DNA of 64,000 nt, from contig JANQQU010000088.1 in NCBI GenBank assembly GCA_028284905.1, forward strand, positions 1-64,000, read 5' to 3'. Below, piece by piece: positions 25,574 through 34,800 of the stretch (the stretch's first letter is position 1; each line of letters starts with the position of its first letter). The DNA is from Calditrichia bacterium. GTDB lineage: Bacteria > Calditrichota > Calditrichia > RBG-13-44-9 > J075. The notes beneath the pieces were generated by a model. It ran no database searches. It had not been told where the DNA came from and saw nothing but the letters and a program-made list of their open reading frames with translations. Made by a program: the position numbers and the translations under genes.

Positions 25574-27850
25574 ATGAGTAAAAGTAACGGAAAAAAATTA
25601 GTTATTGTTGAGTCTCCTGCCAAAGCAAAAACAATCAACAAGATTCTTGGTAAAGATTTCAGCGTTTCCGCCTCGGTAGGTCATGTGATCGATCTCCCCT
25701 CGAATAAATTAGGGGTGGATATTGAGAATGGCTTTCAACCGGAATATACGGTAATCAAAGGCAAGAACGATGTTATCAAGAAGTTGAAGTCTGCTGCGAA
25801 GGGGGTATCGGAAGTATTACTGGCGACGGACCCCGACCGCGAAGGGGAGGCGATTGCCTATTTTGTTGCCGACAGCATCAAGAAGATCAATACGAATATT
25901 CAGCGTATAGAATTTAACGAAATTACCAAGCCGGCAGTATTGAAAGCGCTGGAAAATCCCCGCACCATTGACATGGACCGTGTGCAGGCCCAGCAGGCCC
26001 GCCGGGTGATGGATCGCATTGTGGGTTACCAGGTCAGCCCGGTGTTGTGGAGCACCATCCATAAAGGATTGAGCGCCGGCCGGGTACAATCGGTGGCTCT
26101 GCGCCTGATCTGTGAGCGCGAAGATGAAATCGAAAAGTTTGTCCCGGTCGAATACTGGAGCATTACCGCCGATCTGGAAACCGAATCGAAGGAAAAATTC
26201 TCCGCCAAGCTGGTGCGCATCGGGAAAGAGAAACTCGATCCGAATAAATTCCGCATCTCCAACCAGGGAGAAGCGCAGAAGCATTACGAGCAGCTGCTCA
26301 AGGAAAAGTTCCAGGTATCGAAGATCAAGCGGGAGAAAATCAACAAGCGCCCCGCACCACCGTTCATCACCAGTACTTTACAGCAGGATGCCGCTCGCCG
26401 CTTTGGCATGACCACTTCCCGAATTATGTCCAATGCCCAGAAGCTTTACGAAGGGATTAATATCGGTGAAAAAGGGGAAGTCGGTTTAATTACCTATATG
26501 CGTTCTGATTCGGTGCGGGTCAGCCCGGAAGCGATCAAATCGGTGCGGGAATATGTCGCCTCCAGTTACGGTCCCGACTACCTGCCCCCGAAGCCGAATG
26601 TTTACAAAACGAAAAAAGGCGCACAGGATGCGCACGAAGCGATTCGCCCGACCTACATTAGCAGCGAGTATGAGCCGAAGAAGCTCAAACCGTTTCTGAC
26701 GCCGGATCAGTTCAAGGTTTATGATTTGATCTGGAAGCGTTTCGTTGCCAGTCAGCTGAAACCGGCGGTTGCCGATCGCCTCACCATCGAAATCACTGCC
26801 GGCGACTATCTTTTCCGCGCCAGTGGAGAAGTGATCACTTTCCGTGGTTGGATGCTGGTCTATCAGCCCCAGCCGGAAGAAAAGAAAAATGATGACGAGG
26901 ATGGTGAACAGCGTCCGGAAAATCTGCCGCAGAAAATATCGGAAGGGGAAGTGCTTAATCTCCTTGAGCTGATTCTGAAACAGCATTTTACCAAACCTCC
27001 GGGCCGTTTTTCGGAAAGCTCCCTGGTGAAAATGATGGATCGGTTAGGCATCGGACGACCGAGCACCTACGCGGCGATTATATCCACCCTCTTTAATCGC
27101 AAATACATCGTGAAAATGGATCGCGCATTGGCCCCGACGGAATTGGGCCGCACCGTTAATTTCCTGCTGGTGAATAACTTCCCGGATATCTTCAATGTGC
27201 AGTTTACCGCCAATATGGAAGAAGGTCTGGATAAGATCGAACAACATGAGTCATCCTACGGGGAGACCCTCGATAACTTCTACCTGCTCTTCAAGAAAAC
27301 TCTCGATCAGGTGACCGATAATATTAAGTCGATCAAGCAATCCCTGCAGAAGGATTCCGGGGAAAAGTGCGATAACTGTGGGAAACCGATGTTGATCAAG
27401 TGGGGCCGCAACGGTCAGTTCCTCGCCTGCAGCGGTTATCCAGAGTGTAAAAACACTCGTCCGCTGGAAGCACCGCCGGAGCCGATTGAAACCGACGAAA
27501 AGTGCGATAACTGCGGCAGCACCATGGTGATCCGCCAGGGGCGCTACGGCGAGTTTATGGCCTGCTCCCGCTATCCGGAATGTAAAACCACCAAGCCAAT
27601 CAGCACCGGGGTTTCCTGTCCGAATGACGGTTGTAACGGCACTTTGGTGCAAAAGCAGTCCCGCAAAGGGAAAATCTTTTTCGGCTGCGACCAGTTCCCG
27701 AAATGCAATTACGCCATCTGGAACAAACCGCGTGCCCAGGCCTGTGGCAAATGCGGCTTCCCGCTGGTAGAAGAGAAAACTACCCGCAATGACGGTTTTT
27801 TCTTGCAGTGCCCGACCTGTAAACATAAAGAGAAAGTCGAAGAATTATAA
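25574..27850 (+). CDS. topA: DNA topoisomerase I
   Basis: A protein of 758 residues, type IA, which relaxes negative supercoils. The Toprim domain opens KKLVIVESPAKAKTINKIL and carries LLATDPDREGEAIAY. The active-site tyrosine is in GLITYMRSDSVRVS, and the HEAIRPT motif follows. The C-terminus has four cysteine-rich zinc modules (CDNCGKPM, CDNCGSTM, CPNDGCNG, CGKCGFPL), each answered by a second Cys pair. Length and order are normal. It is the second gene of the smg-topA operon. An imperfect stem (AACGGTTGG/CCAGCCGTT) directly after the stop may terminate the transcript. Confidence 0.97.
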   Translation: MSKSNGKKLVIVESPAKAKTINKILGKDFSVSASVGHVIDLPSNKLGVDIENGFQPEYTVIKGKNDVIKKLKSAAKGVSEVLLATDPDREGEAIAYFVADSIKKINTNIQRIEFNEITKPAVLKALENPRTIDMDRVQAQQARRVMDRIVGYQVSPVLWSTIHKGLSAGRVQSVALRLICEREDEIEKFVPVEYWSITADLETESKEKFSAKLVRIGKEKLDPNKFRISNQGEAQKHYEQLLKEKFQVSKIKREKINKRPAPPFITSTLQQDAARRFGMTTSRIMSNAQKLYEGINIGEKGEVGLITYMRSDSVRVSPEAIKSVREYVASSYGPDYLPPKPNVYKTKKGAQDAHEAIRPTYISSEYEPKKLKPFLTPDQFKVYDLIWKRFVASQLKPAVADRLTIEITAGDYLFRASGEVITFRGWMLVYQPQPEEKKNDDEDGEQRPENLPQKISEGEVLNLLELILKQHFTKPPGRFSESSLVKMMDRLGIGRPSTYAAIISTLFNRKYIVKMDRALAPTELGRTVNFLLVNNFPDIFNVQFTANMEEGLDKIEQHESSYGETLDNFYLLFKKTLDQVTDNIKSIKQSLQKDSGEKCDNCGKPMLIKWGRNGQFLACSGYPECKNTRPLEAPPEPIETDEKCDNCGSTMVIRQGRYGEFMACSRYPECKTTKPISTGVSCPNDGCNGTLVQKQSRKGKIFFGCDQFPKCNYAIWNKPRAQACGKCGFPLVEEKTTRNDGFFLQCPTCKHKEKVEEL

Positions 27851-28322
27851 GAACGGTTGGTATCTTACCAGCCGTTAGTGCCTGACATTTTTATCCCAAA
27901 ACTTCCCCTCAAGCATTTCCAAAAAATAATCAAAAATCTTAAGCTATTTGTAAAATTCCCTAACGCATCGTATTATTGGGAATTAGGAGTTTGACCGAGA
28001 TCTCAAAATTTCCGAAAATTGCAGCATTTAAATCCCAAGCGCGAACATATTTTAATGTCCTGTGGATTTATGCGATATTGCTTTAAGTCGCTGGTAATAT
28101 TGGTTTTGAATATTTGACTTTTCTTTTTTGACAAGTTGTTAAAACTGAAAAGACAAAATAATTTATTTTTTTTTCTAAAAAAATCCACGACCTGCCAATA
28201 TGAGAATGTAGACGATCGTTCGTAAAGAGTCAGGCCTGAACGAATGTGGAATAAGTAAGTTTTTTAATGTTCAATGAATACGGAAGCTGCGAGGCACCGT
28301 GAAATTTAGTGAGGTTTTTGTT
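27851..28322. other. Long non-coding AT-rich stretch
   Basis: A 472-bp gap. Apart from the topA stem at 27853-27877 I see no gene, tRNA or named riboswitch. From about 27880 the DNA becomes markedly AT-rich with runs of A and T, marking the left edge of the AT-rich island. The short minus-strand ORF at 28003-28188 has neither a ribosome binding site nor a protein-like composition. Confidence 0.6.
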
Positions 28323-28889
28323 ATGCGTAATTATGGTAAGTTTTTTCTGTTTAGTGTTTTGTTGGTGTTGATGAGTATCCTGGTATCTTGTAATGATTCT
28401 CAACAGATTACTGAGCCGGCTGCTTTGGATGGTGGGGAGAGAGTGCTGGAAAAGGGTAAGGAAGTTGATGGAGAAAATCAGCCCGTTACATATGATGAAG
28501 ATGAAGATTCTATTTATGATTTTCAATGGGAATTTAGAAATGATATTAGAGAAATAAGAGGTTGGGAATATTTTGAAGCTGTAGACGGTAGTGAAGGTTT
28601 GAAAACTATTATGACAACTATATTGAATGGTCATAGTGACGAGTATATTGAACATAATTTTACTACTGAAACGGAACATCCATACGATGCAAAATATACT
28701 TGGGTGCTTAATGGGGAAACTTTACAAACTGGAATAAACCTAACCAATATTAGTTTTGAAACTGAAGAAGAAGGTGAATACTTTTTAGAATTGACTGTAG
28801 ATCGATACTCATTAGAAGGCTTTATAATTGCAAAAGATTATTTTTGGTGTTTTATAGAGGTCGAATCGGGTCAGGCAATATTACCCTGA
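28323..28889 (+). CDS. AT-rich lipoprotein with a PKD/Ig-like module, function unknown
   Basis: A protein of 188 residues. The signal peptide ends in the lipobox ILVSC at about residue 20, so it is an outer- or inner-membrane lipoprotein. After an acidic linker (DEDEDSIYDF) comes an Ig/PKD-like stretch: AKYTWVLNGETLQTG ... FETEEEGEYFLELTVD. Nothing else is recognised. Codon choice is unusually AT-rich, like the first half of the next gene and unlike the rest of the window. The ATG at 28323 begins the signal; the track start at 28299 is GTG. It ends at its own terminator. Confidence 0.65.
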   Translation: MRNYGKFFLFSVLLVLMSILVSCNDSQQITEPAALDGGERVLEKGKEVDGENQPVTYDEDEDSIYDFQWEFRNDIREIRGWEYFEAVDGSEGLKTIMTTILNGHSDEYIEHNFTTETEHPYDAKYTWVLNGETLQTGINLTNISFETEEEGEYFLELTVDRYSLEGFIIAKDYFWCFIEVESGQAILP

Positions 28890-28917
28890 TAATAAAATAC
28901 GATATCTAATTTAAATT

Positions 28918-28974
28918 CCGCCTTCAATAAAATTTAAATGACAACTAAATATTTTGAAGGCGGTGTATTTTTTA
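28918..28974 (+). terminator. Intrinsic terminator after the AT-rich lipoprotein gene
   Basis: CCGCCTTCAA pairs with TTGAAGGCGG; the stem extends imperfectly through AT bases and is followed by TGTATTTTTTA. It separates the lipoprotein from the CHAT gene. Confidence 0.85.
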
Positions 28975-29102
28975 TCAAAAATAAATTGATGATATAATAT
29001 TATGTCGTTTTATAAATCATTGCTTTTAAAATCAGGATAAGTATTTCATTCTAAATTTTCTAACTAGATATGCTGAATAATCTTTTTACTAATAGGCTTA
29101 GC

Positions 29103-32100
29103 ATGAAGTGTTTATTCTCAGTTATTATAATTATAATTATTTCAAATAGCGTTTTTCCTCAGAATAATGCAGATATAGAAATAAAACTTGGAATTGCTGA
29201 GGATTATTATCAACTGGCTAAAAAGATGCGAAAAGAAGCTCTTTTTGATAGCGCTTTAATTCTTTTTAAAAAAGCTGAATATATATTTAGAAAACATAAA
29301 GAACATCCTAGATATATAAGCTGTTTAAACTTAATAGGGCGAAGTTATCAACAAAAATTGAAGTACGAAATGGCAATTCCATATTTGGAAAAAGCTTTAG
29401 AATATAGCAAAACATACCTTGATTCTAATCATTCAGAAATAGCACTAGCAAATAATTTTCTTGGTATTTCATACAGGCGTTTGCATAAGTATGAAAAAGC
29501 AAAAAACTATTACAAAGTTGCTTTAAAGGTCCGGAAGAGCCTTTATGGCGAAGATCATAAATTAGTAAAAAGCATTTATAAAAACCTTGGGAATCTTTAT
29601 AGAGAATGGGGAGATTATGATAAAGCTTTCAAGTATACATGGAAAAGAATCGGAGATGATTTTAATAAAATCGATCCGATAGAAATTGGACAGTTATATT
29701 TCAGCATTGCTAACATTCATTATTATAAAAATGATTATTTTCAAGCTGAATTATTTTACAAAAGATCAGTATCTATCTTTTTGGATAATAATGCTAATAA
29801 TAGGCTAATAAATATGGCCTATCATAATTTAGGAATAATTTTTGCTAAAAAATTCGATTATGAATCTGCTATTTATTACTACTTGCAATTAATTGATTCT
29901 TTTAATGAAGAAACAGACGAATATGTTCTTGCACTTACTAATCTTGGATTGGCATATAAGGATATAAAAGATTACACTAAAGCCCTTAAATGTTATAATA
30001 AAGCAATTGAGATACAAAATAGAATTGCTGCAAACAATAATTTTTCTAAATATAACCTGTATAACAATTTAGGAGATTTATATTTAGCGAAAGAAAAATG
30101 GAGTTTAGCTTTAAAAAATATGAACAAGGCGGTTTATTTCAAATCTCTGATAGAAAATGATAAACGTACGAGTGTATATGAGGGTTTATCTCAAACTTAT
30201 ATTCATTTTGGAAATTATAAAAAAGCTATTCAGGCAATTGAGAAAGGTTTAGAAATAGCATATCGATTTAAAGATTCTGAGCAAATCCAAATATTTCAAT
30301 TACTATCCCGATATGGTGATGTCTATTATGCTCAGCAAGATTTTCCAACTGCTCTTTCATTTTATCAAAAAGCTATTTGTGCAATCAATAATTACTGCTC
30401 AATTAAGGATGTAAATGTATTACCACCAATTGACAAAAGTATCGCAGATTACCATTTCTTAAAGGGAATTTTAGCAAAAATTAAAACATTTCAAGAATTA
30501 TCAATCGAAGAACCTTTAAAAAATAAGAAAGTTGTTTACTTAAAATCTATTAATTCACATTACGATGCTGCCAATGAATTAGCCCACAAAATCCGCACTG
30601 GCTTTAAAAGCGAAGGATCCAAGTTCCTATTCGCCAAAGAAGTCCTGAAAATTCTCGATATATCATTGGATGCTGCCCAGGAGTTGTATGAGCTTACCGG
30701 AAATGAAACTTACCTCGCACAAATATTCGAAATGGGAGAATTAGGAAAGTCAATGGCATTAGCAGATGCGCTAGCGGAGTCTCGTGCGAGAACTTTTGGG
30801 CAATTACCGGACTCTTTACTGGAGCAAGAAAGTGCCCTGAAAATAGACCTGGTTGCCCTTGAAAATCGTATCGAGAAACTACAGTCAAATGAAGCGTTAA
30901 GAGATAGCTCTCTTATCGATTCATTAAACGGGCGTTACGGTAAACTCCAAATTACATATAACGAAATGCTGGAGTCGTTCGAAGAAAATTATCCGGAATA
31001 CTACAATCTGAAATACAGCAATACCTTGCCGAAATTAGCCGATGTGCAGGCGAGTTTAGGTGATAATGAAGCGATGCTCGAATACTTTCTCGGGGAAAAA
31101 GATGTGCGACTTTTCCTGATCACCCAAAACAATTTCGAGATCCACAAATTCCCAAACGATACCACTTTTCAGGAATTGCTCAGCAGCTTTAATCGATCCA
31201 TCCGTAAAGTCTCTGAAGCAGGCAGCTTTGCTGAACGCAGCGCGGCGCTTTATGATAAACTGATTAAACCGATTGCTGGTAAGATCGCCGATAAGAAAAA
31301 GCTCGTAATCATTCCAGATGGAGAACTCTACTACCTGCCTTTCGAAGCGTTGATTAAAGAAATGCCAGCAAATACGCAGGATTTTGCCTCGATGGCTTAC
31401 CTCGTGAAGGATGTGGAAGTCTCCTATCACTATTCTGCTAATCTCTACTTACATAGTCTGGAAAAAGAGGTTGCCGAAACCAAGTACAACGTCGCTGGTT
31501 TTGCACCGGTTTTTCAGGATGGAGATGACGGTGCGGAGATATTGGAAAGTGGCTCTCCGGTATTGGGACAGATCGTCGATTACCTGAAAGATATCACTCG
31601 AGATGGACAGCAATTTAACGAGTTGCCACATTCTGAAAATGAGGCGAGGGAGATTGTCAATCTTTTTGACTGGGAATCGCAAAAGAGCTTTGGATATTTC
31701 CGGGGGGAAGCAACAGAAGAACGTTTTAAGCAGGATGCTCATCAGTTCAAATATTTGCATTTGGCGACCCACAGTTTTGTCAATGAGGAGCGCCCGCAGC
31801 TATCCGGCATTGCCTTTTCCCAGCCTGCCGATACTAGTGCAACTGAGGATGGCATCCTTTATTCCGGGGAAATCTACAATCTCGATTTGAACGCTGATTT
31901 GGTCGTGCTCAGCAGCTGCGAAAGCGGTTTGGGGAAACTGATTCGCGGTGAAGGACTGATGGCAATGACTCGTGGATTCCTCTATGCGGGTGCTACCAAT
32001 GTGCTGGTTTCACTGTGGGCAGTCTATGACCGCCATACCAGCGATTTAATGACCGAATTTTATCGCCAGATTGATGATCCGAAATCCTATGCACCGGCAT

Positions 32101-32186
32101 TGCGAGCAGCAAAGCTGAAGATGATTGAAAACCCAGACACAGCATTTCCGGCGCTGTGGAGCAGTTTTGTGTTGATTGGCCGATAG
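29103..32186 (+). CDS. Secreted TPR-CHAT protease-like protein with a composition break
   Basis: A protein of 1027 residues. A signal-like N-terminus (MKCLFSVIIIIIISNSVFPQ) precedes about ten TPR repeats (LGISYRRLHKYEKAKNYYK, LGDLYLAKEKWSLALKNMNK). The C-terminal third is a CHAT domain, a caspase-like cysteine peptidase fold: LVIIPDGELYYLPFEALIK, YLHLATHSF with the catalytic His, and VVLSSCESGLGK with the catalytic Cys at about residue 937. The dyad is intact. The first half is strongly AT-rich, whereas from about 30570 the coding DNA looks like the rest of the window, so the gene appears chimeric. The TPR part would recognise a partner or substrate. The ATG at 29070 is an in-frame alternative. 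Confidence 0.87.
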   Translation: MKCLFSVIIIIIISNSVFPQNNADIEIKLGIAEDYYQLAKKMRKEALFDSALILFKKAEYIFRKHKEHPRYISCLNLIGRSYQQKLKYEMAIPYLEKALEYSKTYLDSNHSEIALANNFLGISYRRLHKYEKAKNYYKVALKVRKSLYGEDHKLVKSIYKNLGNLYREWGDYDKAFKYTWKRIGDDFNKIDPIEIGQLYFSIANIHYYKNDYFQAELFYKRSVSIFLDNNANNRLINMAYHNLGIIFAKKFDYESAIYYYLQLIDSFNEETDEYVLALTNLGLAYKDIKDYTKALKCYNKAIEIQNRIAANNNFSKYNLYNNLGDLYLAKEKWSLALKNMNKAVYFKSLIENDKRTSVYEGLSQTYIHFGNYKKAIQAIEKGLEIAYRFKDSEQIQIFQLLSRYGDVYYAQQDFPTALSFYQKAICAINNYCSIKDVNVLPPIDKSIADYHFLKGILAKIKTFQELSIEEPLKNKKVVYLKSINSHYDAANELAHKIRTGFKSEGSKFLFAKEVLKILDISLDAAQELYELTGNETYLAQIFEMGELGKSMALADALAESRARTFGQLPDSLLEQESALKIDLVALENRIEKLQSNEALRDSSLIDSLNGRYGKLQITYNEMLESFEENYPEYYNLKYSNTLPKLADVQASLGDNEAMLEYFLGEKDVRLFLITQNNFEIHKFPNDTTFQELLSSFNRSIRKVSEAGSFAERSAALYDKLIKPIAGKIADKKKLVIIPDGELYYLPFEALIKEMPANTQDFASMAYLVKDVEVSYHYSANLYLHSLEKEVAETKYNVAGFAPVFQDGDDGAEILESGSPVLGQIVDYLKDITRDGQQFNELPHSENEAREIVNLFDWESQKSFGYFRGEATEERFKQDAHQFKYLHLATHSFVNEERPQLSGIAFSQPADTSATEDGILYSGEIYNLDLNADLVVLSSCESGLGKLIRGEGLMAMTRGFLYAGATNVLVSLWAVYDRHTSDLMTEFYRQIDDPKSYAPALRAAKLKMIENPDTAFPALWSSFVLIGR

Positions 32187-32313
32187 ATCAAACACTACGA
32201 CATTTCAAAATTCAAATTTAGGGGGAATCTCAACTTCATCAGCTGCGTGATGCGCTGATGATGCTCCACATATCATATCTTTAACTTCACTTACATCAAT
32301 TAGGGGGAAACTA

Positions 32314-32880
32314 ATGAAAAAGTGGCGAAGTTCATTCATCCGACGAAAACCGGATATTGCTTTGTTATCCGTGACGCTCTTCTGCGTCTTGTGGGTAACG
32401 GTCATCAGCACTTTGAGTTTTACCAGAAATGCTAAAATTGGTTACGTTCATTCGGCGGAAATGCTGGAGAAATATCCAGCTGCAATTGCTGCTCGGGAGA
32501 AACTGGAAAAACAGATGGTGCAATGGCAGGAGAATATCAATGTGCTGGAAGCGGAGATCAATCGTTTCCGAGAAAATTTAAATCAACATGCTGCTGAATT
32601 TAGCGCGACACAATTAGCGGTAAAAAATGACACATTGAGAATAAAACGAGAAAACTATTTACGCTACAGGCAGGCGATTCAGGATAAAAAAGCGGAATTG
32701 AATGAAACACTAATGGCGCCGGTGCTGGCAGAGATAAATGGTCATTTGAATGATTTTGGGGAAAAAAATGGCTACAAAATTATTTTTGGCACTTTGTCCG
32801 GGGGAAACATTCTCTTTGCGCAAGATGCGGTAAATTTGACCGATGATTTTCTGGCATATGTGAATGATAAATTGAATTAA
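32314..32880 (+). CDS. OmpH/Skp-like coiled-coil protein
   Basis: A protein of 188 residues. A hydrophobic segment at about residues 16-36 (LLSVTLFCVLWVTVIST) acts as an uncleaved anchor or signal. KIGYVHSAEMLEKYPAA is the OmpH/Skp beta-strand entry, followed by a long heptad-like coiled coil and the closing strand YKIIFGTLSGGNILFA. Skp family members chaperone outer-membrane proteins. This one is not beside BamA or LpxD but follows the CHAT gene, so the role may differ. GGGGGAAA precedes the start. Probably co-transcribed with the next gene. Confidence 0.75.
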   Translation: MKKWRSSFIRRKPDIALLSVTLFCVLWVTVISTLSFTRNAKIGYVHSAEMLEKYPAAIAAREKLEKQMVQWQENINVLEAEINRFRENLNQHAAEFSATQLAVKNDTLRIKRENYLRYRQAIQDKKAELNETLMAPVLAEINGHLNDFGEKNGYKIIFGTLSGGNILFAQDAVNLTDDFLAYVNDKLN

Positions 32881-32909
32881 CGGAAAAACTTGAATGTGCA
32901 GGGGGAAAA

Positions 32910-33437
32910 ATGACCAGGAAAATAATCCTCCTCTGGTGGGGGATATTATTGATCATTATCTGGCTGGCAATGGGGGAGATGAATATCAGTGCCAGTCAGG
33001 TTCATTCGTTGACAATAAACGGCGTAAAAATTACTGCTGAAAAACTGCCTGCTGATAGTCTGCAGCGGTTAATTTTTGCAGATTTATCTTTGGACGAAAT
33101 CGAAACGATTTCCAAAGAAACCTTTTACCTTCGCTTAACTATTGGGTATGTGGGAAAGCAGGACTTGGTATTTCAGGGCGCAGCAAGCAGAGATCTTGGA
33201 TACAGTGAGTGGCTGCAGCGGCTTTCGTATCATATGAGCGATTATATCTCACTGTATACAACCGATGGGAATGAAATTCCACTAAGTAGCTATCAATTGA
33301 TACGGACATTTGGGCTACGGAAAGACCGGACGCTGCTATTAGCTTTTTCGGCGAAATATATGACGGAAGAGACAACGCTGGTGATCAAGGAGTTTGGATT
33401 GGATACAGGTCGGCTAAATTTTAAGTTTCGCCTTTAA
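32910..33437 (+). CDS. Unknown membrane-anchored protein
   Basis: A protein of 175 residues that I do not recognise. It has an N-terminal hydrophobic helix (ILLWWGILLIIIWLAMG), then a mixed alpha/beta part with LPADSLQRLIFADLSLDEIE and a strand-rich end (TLVIKEFGLDTGRLNFKFRL). No cysteines or catalytic motifs stand out. GGGGGAAAA serves as ribosome binding site. It starts 29 bases after the OmpH-like gene with the same style of Shine-Dalgarno, suggesting one transcript from CHAT onward. It converges on rlmI. Confidence 0.6.
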   Translation: MTRKIILLWWGILLIIIWLAMGEMNISASQVHSLTINGVKITAEKLPADSLQRLIFADLSLDEIETISKETFYLRLTIGYVGKQDLVFQGAASRDLGYSEWLQRLSYHMSDYISLYTTDGNEIPLSSYQLIRTFGLRKDRTLLLAFSAKYMTEETTLVIKEFGLDTGRLNFKFRL

Positions 33438-33463
33438 TAGAAATCTACCCCCTGTTTCTGAAA

Positions 33464-34651
33464 CTACCAAACCCGCAACAGAAATGTTTTCAAATACTCC
33501 CCTTCCGGATGATATATATTAATCGGATGATCGAACGACTGTCCGGGACGAGCAATGATTTGCACTGTACGCCCGGCTTCCTGCGCGGCGGAAAAGATGA
33601 TTTTCCGGAAGAGGTCCCAGCTAATATAAGAAGAGCAGGAACAGGTGAGCACCAACCCACCGCTGGCCACCTGGGCGATGGCAAGTCGATTGATATCCTT
33701 GTAGCCACGCGCGCCTTTGTTCACCTGCTGCTTTGCCTTCACAAACGCCGGAGGATCGAGTACAATGACGTCATATGTCTCCGGCATCTCCCGCAGCCAT
33801 TCGAACGCATTCGCGCTGATGAATTGGTGGTTGTCAGTCGGCAGGTTATTCAGCGCAAAATTCTCTTTCGCCAGCGTAATCGCTTCCTTACTGATATCCA
33901 GCGAAGTGGTTTGCGCGCCTTGCTGTGCTCCGTAAACGCTGAAGCCGCCACTGTAAGAAAAACAGTTGAGCAGTCGCTTCCCAGCAGATAAATTGCCGAT
34001 TATTTGCCGATTTTCCCGTTGATCGAGGAAAAAGCCAGTCTTTTGTCCTTTTTCCAGATCCACCTGAAAACGCAGATTGTTCTCCAAAATTTCCGCGGCA
34101 GGGGGTACCGCGCCATTTAATGATTGATTATCTGTTTCCAATCCTTCCGCGCGACGGGATTTCATATCGCTTCTTTCCAGAATACCTTTCGTTTTAGTGA
34201 TCTCACTAAGGAGATCGGTAAGCAACGACTTTTGCTGCTCAACGCCGGCGGAATGGAATTGGGCGACCAGCCACTCGCCGTAACGATCAACCGTTAATCC
34301 GGAGAGGCCGTCGCCATCGCTGTGGATGAGGCGGTAGGCATTTGTGTCGGGCGGCAACAGCGCCTGGCGATGCGCAATGGCCTGTTGAAGCCGGGTACGG
34401 AAAAAGTCGGCAGTGATATCTTCGTCCTGAAAAGTGAGCAGGCGAACGCGGATTTGCGAGGCCCGATTGATAAATCCTTTCCCGAGAAAGCGCTGTTTGG
34501 CATCAAATACTGAGACGATATCGCCGGGCTGATAATCGCCCTGAACTTCCCGAATGCCGCCGGAAAAAATCCAGGGATGGCGATTGCGAATCGATTTTTC
34601 CCGTCCCGGTTTCATTACCACTTTCGCGTTTTTGTTCTCAAGTGTCGCCAT
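33464..34651 (-). CDS. rlmI: 23S rRNA (cytosine) methyltransferase, RlmI family
   Basis: A protein of 395 residues. An N-terminal PUA domain (VVMKPGREKSIRNRHPWIFSGGI) precedes the RlmI central beta domain and a Rossmann methyltransferase. LLNCFSYSGGFSVYGAQ is the SAM site, VLDPPAFVKAKQ motif IV, and TCSCSSYI motif VI with the cysteines used in cytosine-5 methylation. A stretch of about 30 residues (SDMKSRRAEGLETDNQS) between PUA and Rossmann parts looks like a lineage insertion. The start is the ATG at 34651 preceded by AAGGAAT; the track's extra residue is GTG. Specificity within the family (RlmI or a close relative) is not certain. Confidence 0.88.
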   Translation of the reverse strand: MATLENKNAKVVMKPGREKSIRNRHPWIFSGGIREVQGDYQPGDIVSVFDAKQRFLGKGFINRASQIRVRLLTFQDEDITADFFRTRLQQAIAHRQALLPPDTNAYRLIHSDGDGLSGLTVDRYGEWLVAQFHSAGVEQQKSLLTDLLSEITKTKGILERSDMKSRRAEGLETDNQSLNGAVPPAAEILENNLRFQVDLEKGQKTGFFLDQRENRQIIGNLSAGKRLLNCFSYSGGFSVYGAQQGAQTTSLDISKEAITLAKENFALNNLPTDNHQFISANAFEWLREMPETYDVIVLDPPAFVKAKQQVNKGARGYKDINRLAIAQVASGGLVLTCSCSSYISWDLFRKIIFSAAQEAGRTVQIIARPGQSFDHPINIYHPEGEYLKTFLLRVW

Positions 34652-34682
34652 CACAATTCCTTATCTCAATGAAATTAGTTCC

Positions 34683-34701
34683 CGAAAATCGGAAATTTTC
34701 G
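34683..34701. promoter_or_regulatory. Inverted repeat between rlmI and htrA-like gene
   Basis: CGAAAAT and ATTTTCG form a perfect 7-bp inverted repeat with a five-base spacer in the 149-bp divergent region. It could be an operator for the HtrA operon. Evidence is positional only. Confidence 0.25.
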
Positions 34702-34800
34702 ATCAAATTAGATTCTTCTGCGTAAAAAAATGTGCGAAAGCACTTAGCATCGGAAAGAAGCTTATATTATATTGTTTCCGCTCTAAACACAAGAGGATAT

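Noticed and set aside
28003-28322. Riboswitch or structured RNA in the gap before the AT-rich lipoprotein
   Set aside because: No known aptamer signature was found, and apparent pairings are what AT-rich sequence gives by chance.
29103-32186. TPR-CHAT as a Craspase-type CRISPR protease
   Set aside because: It has a signal peptide and no gRAMP, Cas1/Cas2 or repeat array nearby; only the general CHAT fold is shared.
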